Below are positions 1 to 4,257 of a stretch of 36,298 bases of DNA, one piece after another. The stretch is from NCBI GenBank assembly GCA_021647785.1, contig JAKIUC010000046.1, positions 1 to 36,298 on the forward strand, given 5' to 3'. Below the pieces are notes generated by a model that was given only the letters and a program-made list of their open reading frames with translations, did no database searches and was not told where the DNA came from. Each line of letters starts with the position of its first letter. Position 1 is the stretch's first letter. Both the position numbers and the translations under genes were made by a program. This stretch comes from Melioribacteraceae bacterium (GTDB taxonomy: Bacteria; Bacteroidota; Ignavibacteria; Ignavibacteriales; Melioribacteraceae).

Positions 1-97
1 AAATTTTTTTGGAGTATTTATCAACAAGTTTTTTAAATGCAATTTCACTTCCGTTCAGAAATTCATCAACTAATCTTTTATCTTCCACAGAATCCAT
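1..97 (-). CDS. ECF-type RNA polymerase sigma factor, N-terminal fragment
   Basis: Only the first 32 codons are inside the window; the gene runs off the left edge. Translating the minus strand from the ATG at 97 gives a start MDSVEDKRLVDEF followed by LNGSEIAFKKLVDKYSKKI. This is the usual opening of region 2 in sigma-70 family ECF factors (pattern LV..F..G...AF..L...Y). The family directs RNA polymerase to stress or envelope promoters, usually under a membrane anti-sigma factor. It is divergent from the Spy/CpxP-like periplasmic protein at 351, an arrangement often seen for envelope-stress ECF systems, so the two may be co-regulated. Too little is visible to assign an ECF subgroup. Confidence 0.72.
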   Translation of the reverse strand, partial: MDSVEDKRLVDEFLNGSEIAFKKLVDKYSKKI

Positions 98-350
98 AAT
101 TAAATTTAACTATCGGTTTGACAAATTTAAAACAGAAATGGTTTAATTATTCTTTTAGTAATCACTTAGAAGATTTATGAACTTATGATAATTGCTAAAT
201 TATTTTATTGTTGAATTGCTGCAAAAGTTTAGAGTAGTATAGCCGTTTAACAATGAAATCTGTTCTTCTGCCAAACTTTAAACCCTTTTAAACTTTTATG
301 TGTCAAACCCGCAGAAACAATAATTAACATATTAACAAAGGAGTAACAAA

Positions 351-896
351 ATGAAACGAATAATTATTCTAACAACAGCGGTTTTATTAGTAATAAGTAG
401 TGCACTTAACGCCCAACCAGGAATGGGAAGTTCGTATGGAAATAGGCACAAACAAGTAGATGATTGTAGTACACATAATATTAAAGCCAAATTTGGAGCT
501 GGACAAATGAACCGCTTGGAGAAAATAAAGGTTTTGCTGAAACTATCGGCTGAGCAAGAAGCAAAAGTAAGCGATATAAAATTTGAACATGATAATATTG
601 TTTTAGATGTAAAAAATAAAATTGCAAAAAATCGTTTATTAGTTCGAAAAATGATGACAGATAATAAAGTTGACCAAAAGAAATTACTCTCCCTTTCAAG
701 TACAAATAGTGAACTGCACGGCAAGTTGGGTTCATCAAAAATTAAAATGTGGTTAGAGATTTACAATATTCTTGACGATACTCAAAAAGAACAATGGACA
801 AAAATGTTTCTAAAAATGGGACAAAAAGGGAAGCATAATAAAAACAACTTCAGAAAAGGTGAATACGGAGAATTTCCTAAAGGGAGAATGAGATAA
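351..896 (+). CDS. Spy/CpxP-like periplasmic protein
   Basis: A 181-residue protein with a clear signal peptide (basic MKR, hydrophobic IIILTTAVLLVISSALNA, cleavage near AQ). The mature part is helical and charged, with two LTxxQ-like motifs: LKLSAEQEAKV near residue 65 and ILDDTQKEQW near residue 142. These are the signature of the Spy/CpxP/CnrX superfamily of periplasmic chaperones and metal-stress sensors. The tail is rich in Lys, Gly and Arg. The start is well supported by AAAGGAG seven bases upstream. It stands alone on the plus strand, divergent from an ECF sigma factor (1-97). By analogy with CnrX/CnrH-type arrangements it could be a sensor or a target of that sigma factor; this is inference. 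The exact function is unknown. Confidence 0.7.
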   Translation: MKRIIILTTAVLLVISSALNAQPGMGSSYGNRHKQVDDCSTHNIKAKFGAGQMNRLEKIKVLLKLSAEQEAKVSDIKFEHDNIVLDVKNKIAKNRLLVRKMMTDNKVDQKKLLSLSSTNSELHGKLGSSKIKMWLEIYNILDDTQKEQWTKMFLKMGQKGKHNKNNFRKGEYGEFPKGRMR

Positions 897-937
897 TATA
901 AAAACGAGAATTGCAATTACTATTTAACCATTGCTCA

Positions 938-1004
938 ATTGTTGCATTGCTCAATTGTTTAATTATTAACTTACATGTTTTTAACAATTGAGCAATGTAA
1001 CAAT
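938..1004. terminator. Long hairpin between convergent genes
   Basis: The arms at 938-959 and 983-1004 are 22 bases each and complementary at 21 positions (the exception can form a G-U pair); the loop is 23 bases. It lies between the ends of two converging genes (stops at 896 and 1027), so it can act as a terminator for either strand. It lacks a classic GC-rich stem and T-run. The arm sequence TTGCTCAATTG also occurs just upstream as an extra direct copy (931-941), so it may also be a degenerate repeat element. Confidence 0.5.
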
Positions 1005-1026
1005 AAAACAATTCTCTAAATTACTT

Positions 1027-1740
1027 TTACAAATCCCCTTTTATGGGTCTTAAAATTATCTCTTCTGGTACTAAATTATAATCAATAGAATAAAGCTGAT
1101 AGATAAACTTTGCTACATCTTCCGGCGACATCATTTGGCTTGCATATTCGTTTAACATTTCTGAAGACCAGATGGGAGTACGTGTAGCACCTGGTAAAAC
1201 ATTAATTACCTTAATATTATACTGTCGCACCTCTTCTCGCAAAACATTGGAATATGCTAACAACCCAGCCTTAGAGGCAGAATATACACTGCTATTTTGA
1301 AATGTTTTTTTTGCAGCTACCGAAAGAACATTGATAATAATTCCACCACCACGTTTTTTAAAATGGGGGAGCAGACTTGTGATTGTTCCAATTGCTCCAA
1401 TTAAATTTGTTTGAATAATTTCACTAACATCTTTATGTGAATGATTTTCAGCAGTAGTAAAAGTTGTAACTCCTGCATTATTGATTAAACAATCAACATC
1501 AAATTCTCTAAGTATTTTCTTAGAAACTTTGGAAATCTCATTTGTGTTAGAAACATCCAAAGGGAATGTTTCAATATTATTCGAAACCTTAATCGCTTCT
1601 TCTTTCATCTTTATAAGTGCTTTTTCCCTTCTTGCAGAAGCAATGCAACAAATATTATTGCTGCTAAATTGGTAAGTAATCGATTTTCCAATTCCGGAAT
1701 TTGCTCCGGTTATCCAGACTGCTTTTTTCATTTCGCTCAT
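1027..1740 (-). CDS. Short-chain dehydrogenase, sepiapterin reductase-like
   Basis: A 237-residue classical SDR. Visible are the cofactor loop TGANSGIG (11-18), the Arg pair after the second strand (SARREK, about 35-40; suggests NADPH), NNAG (87-90), and the catalytic Ser140, Tyr153 and Lys157 in YSASK. From memory, the C-terminal half (SVAAKKTF, PGATRTPIW, MMSPEDVA, EEIILRPIKGD) closely resembles the sepiapterin reductase of Chlorobium tepidum, which makes tetrahydrobiopterin. The frame is open further upstream into folE, but the ATG at 1740 is chosen because it begins one base after the folE stop and opens a normal SDR N-terminus; Met4 at 1731 is an alternative. It is the last gene of the bcp-PTPS-folE operon, which fits the two-step reduction of 6-pyruvoyl-tetrahydropterin. 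A generic SDR cannot be excluded. Confidence 0.78.
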   Translation of the reverse strand: MSEMKKAVWITGANSGIGKSITYQFSSNNICCIASARREKALIKMKEEAIKVSNNIETFPLDVSNTNEISKVSKKILREFDVDCLINNAGVTTFTTAENHSHKDVSEIIQTNLIGAIGTITSLLPHFKKRGGGIIINVLSVAAKKTFQNSSVYSASKAGLLAYSNVLREEVRQYNIKVINVLPGATRTPIWSSEMLNEYASQMMSPEDVAKFIYQLYSIDYNLVPEEIILRPIKGDL

Positions 1741-1741
1741 A

Positions 1742-2305
1742 TTAAATTCTATTTCGTGATAATAAATTAAGAAATTCCATTCGTGTTTTTTCGGCACGGA
1801 AGGCACCATGCACGGCACTTGTTGTTGTTGTTGAGTTTTGCTTTTGAACTCCACGCATCATCATACACATGTGATACCCTTCTGCAACAACTGCAACACC
1901 TTTGGGTTGTAATTTTTCTTGCAGCACATCAGCAATTTCTCTTGTTAACCTTTCTTGCACTTGCAGCCTTCTTGCAAACATATCTACTAATCTAGGGATT
2001 TTACTTAAACCTACAATTTTACCATTCGGGATATAGGCAATATGTATTTTCCCAAAAAACGGAAGCATATGATGTTCACACATACTGTAAAAATCGATAT
2101 CCTTTACAATTACCATCTCGTCATATTTCTCTTCAAATATAGCGTCATTCAAAATGTTATCAACATCTTGATGATAACCTTTTGTTAAGTATTTATACGC
2201 CTTTGCAACTCTCTCCGGAGTTTTTAACAACCCTTCACGCTCAGGATCTTCTCCTATTTCAGTTAAAATAGTTTTAACTTTTTCTGATACTATTTCTAAG
2301 TTCAA
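1742..2305 (-). CDS. folE: GTP cyclohydrolase I
   Basis: Converts GTP to 7,8-dihydroneopterin triphosphate, the entry step to folate and biopterin. The protein has 187 residues, normal for a bacterial FolE. The zinc ligands are visible: Cys76 and His79 in [11 protein letters not shown], and Cys147 in [13 protein letters not shown]. The family motifs [13 protein letters not shown] and [21 protein letters not shown] are intact. It lies three bases downstream of the PTPS gene and one base upstream of the SDR start, so translation is probably coupled. Its partners suggest use for tetrahydrobiopterin, though the enzyme may also feed folate since no other folE is visible here. Confidence 0.95.
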   Translation of the reverse strand: MNLEIVSEKVKTILTEIGEDPEREGLLKTPERVAKAYKYLTKGYHQDVDNILNDAIFEEKYDEMVIVKDIDFYSMCEHHMLPFFGKIHIAYIPNGKIVGLSKIPRLVDMFARRLQVQERLTREIADVLQEKLQPKGVAVVAEGYHMCMMMRGVQKQNSTTTTSAVHGAFRAEKTRMEFLNLLSRNRI

Positions 2306-2308
2306 AAC

Positions 2309-2716
2309 TTACTCTCCTTTATATTCAGCATAATTATTTTCAGTTTCATATAACTTAACTGAATATAATTTACCTTCACTTATTTCATTTTCTAATAATT
2401 TCCAAATTCCAATTGCAATATTTTCTACTGTTGGAATTATACCTTTCATGAAATCTATATCAAAATTAAAATGATGATGATCCACTTTTGATATTACCTT
2501 TTCACGAACAATTTTTTTCAATTTTTTCAAATCAATAACATAGCCAGTTTTAGGATTTATTTCACCAGCTACTATAACTTCCAAAATATAATTATGCCCA
2601 TGTCCATACTGGTAGTTGCATTTATCATAAACTGCATTGTTTTCTTCATCACTAAGTTCTGGATTTGTTAATCTATGAGAAGCACTAAAGACCTCTCTAC
2701 GAGTTACATAAACCAT
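2309..2716 (-). CDS. 6-pyruvoyl-tetrahydropterin synthase (PTPS)
   Basis: A 135-residue member of the PTPS/QueD family. Zinc-binding His14 (FSASHRL), His39 and His41 (GHGHNY) are present, with the catalytic set Cys33, Asp79 and His80 and the pterin-binding Glu124 in KLYETENN. The spacing CNYQYGHGH puts six residues before the first His of HGH, as in animal PTPS (CNNPNGHGH). QueD has the shorter CxxxHGH. The stretches LSDEEN, GEINPKTGYV, PTVENIA..IW and the terminal YKGE also follow the animal enzyme as I remember it. I therefore favour conversion of dihydroneopterin triphosphate to 6-pyruvoyl-tetrahydropterin over queuosine synthesis. No other queuosine gene is nearby. It sits between bcp (nine bases) and folE (three bases). 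Confidence 0.88.
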   Translation of the reverse strand: MVYVTRREVFSASHRLTNPELSDEENNAVYDKCNYQYGHGHNYILEVIVAGEINPKTGYVIDLKKLKKIVREKVISKVDHHHFNFDIDFMKGIIPTVENIAIGIWKLLENEISEGKLYSVKLYETENNYAEYKGE

Positions 2717-2725
2717 AGCTGTCCC

Positions 2726-3190
2726 TTACTTCTCTTTGAGATATTTTAAGATTTCATTTACATGTCCGTTAACTTTTACTTTCGGAAATATCTTTTCAAT
2801 TTTTCCTTTTTCATCAATTATAAAAGTTGAACGCTCCACACCCATATATTTTTTTCCGTACATACTCTTCTCTTTCCAGATACCATATTTAGGAATAATT
2901 TTAATATCTTCATCACTAAGCAAAGTAAATTTCAATTCATATTTATCTCGAAATTTAATATGCGATTTTTGCGAGTCTTTACTAATTCCTATAACCTTAG
3001 TTTTAATTTTATCGAATGCTTTCAGCGAATCGTTAAAATCACATGCTTCTGCTGTGCATCCCGAGGTGTTATCTTTTGGATAAAAAAAGAGTACTACTTT
3101 TTTTCCTAACAAATCTTTTAATGCAACTTTATTTCCGTCACTATCTGGCAAAGTAAATGCAGGAGCTTTTTTCCCTACTGCAATTTCCAT
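2726..3190 (-). CDS. bcp: Thioredoxin-dependent peroxiredoxin, BCP/PrxQ type
   Basis: A 154-residue atypical two-Cys peroxiredoxin that reduces hydrogen peroxide and organic peroxides with electrons from thioredoxin. The peroxidatic Cys45 and resolving Cys50 lie in the motif FFYPKDNTSGCTAEAC, the five-residue spacing of the BCP/PrxQ class; Pro is replaced by Ser before the Gly. The thioredoxin-fold start APAFTLPDSDG and the strand VERSTFIIDEKGKI are intact. It is the first gene of the minus-strand operon ending in the pterin enzymes. It is divergent from a Fur-family regulator, suggesting peroxide- or metal-linked control; this is inference. Confidence 0.93.
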   Translation of the reverse strand: MEIAVGKKAPAFTLPDSDGNKVALKDLLGKKVVLFFYPKDNTSGCTAEACDFNDSLKAFDKIKTKVIGISKDSQKSHIKFRDKYELKFTLLSDEDIKIIPKYGIWKEKSMYGKKYMGVERSTFIIDEKGKIEKIFPKVKVNGHVNEILKYLKEK

Positions 3191-3213
3191 AATATATTTC
3201 CTTTATCTTTTTT

Positions 3214-3240
3214 ATTATTTGTAATAACATTTCAAATAAT
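3214..3240. promoter_or_regulatory. Perfect 8-11-8 inverted repeat upstream of bcp
   Basis: ATTATTTG (3214-3221) and CAAATAAT (3233-3240) are exact inverted copies around an 11-base spacer, 24-50 bases upstream of the bcp start. It could be an operator or part of the bcp leader. In DNA this AT-rich a chance match is quite possible. Confidence 0.3.
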
Positions 3241-3329
3241 TTTTGAACTATATTTTAAACATCTAAATTTATTTGATATCGAAAAATAATGTTTTCTGAA
3301 TTAATAATTTGGATTCAAAAAAATATTAT

Positions 3330-3348
3330 ATTTGTACTAAGTATAAAT
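3330..3348. promoter_or_regulatory. Candidate Fur-family operator (19-bp palindrome)
   Basis: The sequence ATTTGTACTAAGTATAAAT is a 9-1-9 palindrome with eight of nine arm positions matching. It lies in the 212-bp divergent region between bcp and the Fur-family gene, 55 bases upstream of the regulator start and 140 bases from bcp. Length and symmetry fit Fur/PerR-type boxes, which are 15-19 bp with a one-base centre. The regulator next door probably binds here and controls itself and perhaps the bcp-pterin operon; that is inference. Confidence 0.5.
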
Positions 3349-3402
3349 AATAAAATTTCAAAATCATAATTTTCAATTTAATATGAAAGATATAAACAGA
3401 GT

Positions 3403-3837
3403 ATGAACAAAGAAAAAGCACATGATGAATTTAAGTTATTTCTAAAGGCAGGAAAGCACCGAATAACTCCGGAACGGTTTGAGGTTCTTAGTTATGCATT
3501 TGAAAGTGGGGATCACTTTACTGCTGATGACCTTTATCTTGAAATGAAGAATGGGAAATCAAATGTTTCGCGAGCAACAGTTTATAATTCTTTAGAACTA
3601 CTTGTAAAGTGTGAAATGTTAGCTAAAAGAAATTTTGGAGAAAATAAAACTTTTTATGAATCTTCATACAATAGAAAGAATCATGTTCACTTAATTTGTA
3701 AAGAATGTGGTGAAATAATTGAATCGAATAATATAAAAGTTGCAGAGTTAGTGAATAGCATTGCAAAGAAAAATAATTTTATAAACGAATCGTTTCAATT
3801 TAATATTTTGGGCAAATGCAAAAAACATTCTAAATAA
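3403..3837 (+). CDS. Fur-family transcriptional regulator (Fur or PerR type)
   Basis: A 144-residue metal-dependent repressor. The winged-helix part contains RITPERFEVLSYAF and the recognition helix SRATVYNSLELL (about 56-67). The dimerisation part has the metal-sensing HVHLICKECGEI with His94 and His96, plus His38 upstream. The structural zinc site has a normal first CxxC (Cys99/Cys102). The second pair is Cys139-x-x-His142 rather than CxxC. At the position that separates Fur from PerR (Glu versus Asp) I read Glu in FYESS, but the loop is not aligned with certainty. Divergence from the peroxiredoxin gene bcp favours peroxide sensing; sequence alone does not decide between iron, zinc and peroxide. 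A 19-bp palindrome at 3330-3348 is the likely own operator. Confidence 0.87.
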   Translation: MNKEKAHDEFKLFLKAGKHRITPERFEVLSYAFESGDHFTADDLYLEMKNGKSNVSRATVYNSLELLVKCEMLAKRNFGENKTFYESSYNRKNHVHLICKECGEIIESNNIKVAELVNSIAKKNNFINESFQFNILGKCKKHSK

Positions 3838-3942
3838 AAATAATCTCAAATTACCAGCGATTCGGGGTCAAAATTAAGATGTGCAAAAACAACAAGTTAT
3901 AGGATATACTAAAAATTATTTTCCGGCTAAAAGTGTTTATAA

Positions 3943-4050
3943 AATCCCGCAAGGCGGGATTAAATATATGTATTTTATATCATTAACCAACGACTTAAGT
4001 CGTTGGTTAATAAGGAGTTACACACATTTCAATCCCGCCACTGCGGGATT
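3943..4050. repeat. REP/BIME-like cluster of three palindromes
   Basis: Three hairpins lie within 108 bases: AATCCCGC/GCGGGATT at 3943-3961 (loop 3), a perfect 30-base palindrome at 3982-4011 with core CGACTTAAGTCG, and again AATCCCGC/GCGGGATT at 4031-4050 (loop 4). The two outer hairpins have identical arms, so the whole unit is symmetrical around the central palindrome and could fold as one cruciform. It lies between converging genes (stops at 3837 and 4258) and is the most GC-rich stretch of that region. This matches extragenic palindromic elements mobilised by REP-associated transposases; no such transposase is in the window. Confidence 0.7.
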
Positions 4051-4088
4051 TATTAGTTGAAATTAATTTGACACCGCATTGCTGCAAA

Positions 4089-4241
4089 TTACAGGGGTAT
4101 TGGTATAGTTGAGAATTTCCCTTTCACCGTTAATTCATTACCTTCTGTTGGAGTTAGGTCAAATAAGGTACCAGTCATATTAAAATTACCTTCAATTTTA
4201 GTTGAACTTGAAGTAGTAATTTTAAAAGTTCCGGAAGACAT
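4089..4241 (-). pseudogene. Remnant of a secreted beta-rich protein gene (C-terminal piece)
   Basis: The minus strand codes for 50 residues from an internal ATG to a stop at 4089: MSSGTFKITTSSS, then TKIEGNFNMTGTLFD and a short tail. The frame stays open to 4262, i.e. up to the stop of the type IX substrate at 4258. The alternating Thr/Ser-rich strands (GTF.IT...IEG.F..TG) resemble the C-terminal strands of small lipoproteins such as the DUF6252-like group, as I remember them. No start signal, signal peptide or ribosome binding site is seen, so I call it a 5'-truncated remnant rather than a gene. With the REP-like cluster it accounts for the 420-base gap between 3838 and 4257; the rest of that gap (3838-3942, 4051-4088) shows nothing I can interpret. 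Confidence 0.4.
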
Positions 4242-4257
4242 TATATATAAGGTTGAA

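Noticed and set aside
118-147. TTGACA-18-TTTAAT promoter match pointing to the 351 gene
   Set aside because: It is about 200 bases from the start, in very AT-rich DNA, and the group often uses other promoter motifs; too weak to list.
332-724. Long reading frame opposite the Spy/CpxP-like gene
   Set aside because: It is antisense to a gene with a signal peptide and good ribosome site, and its product is a Phe/Leu/Ser-rich shadow.
1741-1854. Longer N-terminus for the SDR protein
   Set aside because: The extra 38 residues are the folE 3' end read in another frame (including a run of five Gln) and precede a normal SDR start.
2309-2716. QueD (queuosine) assignment for the PTPS gene
   Set aside because: Cys-to-HGH spacing and several stretches follow animal PTPS, and queC, queE and queF are absent here; kept only as an alternative.
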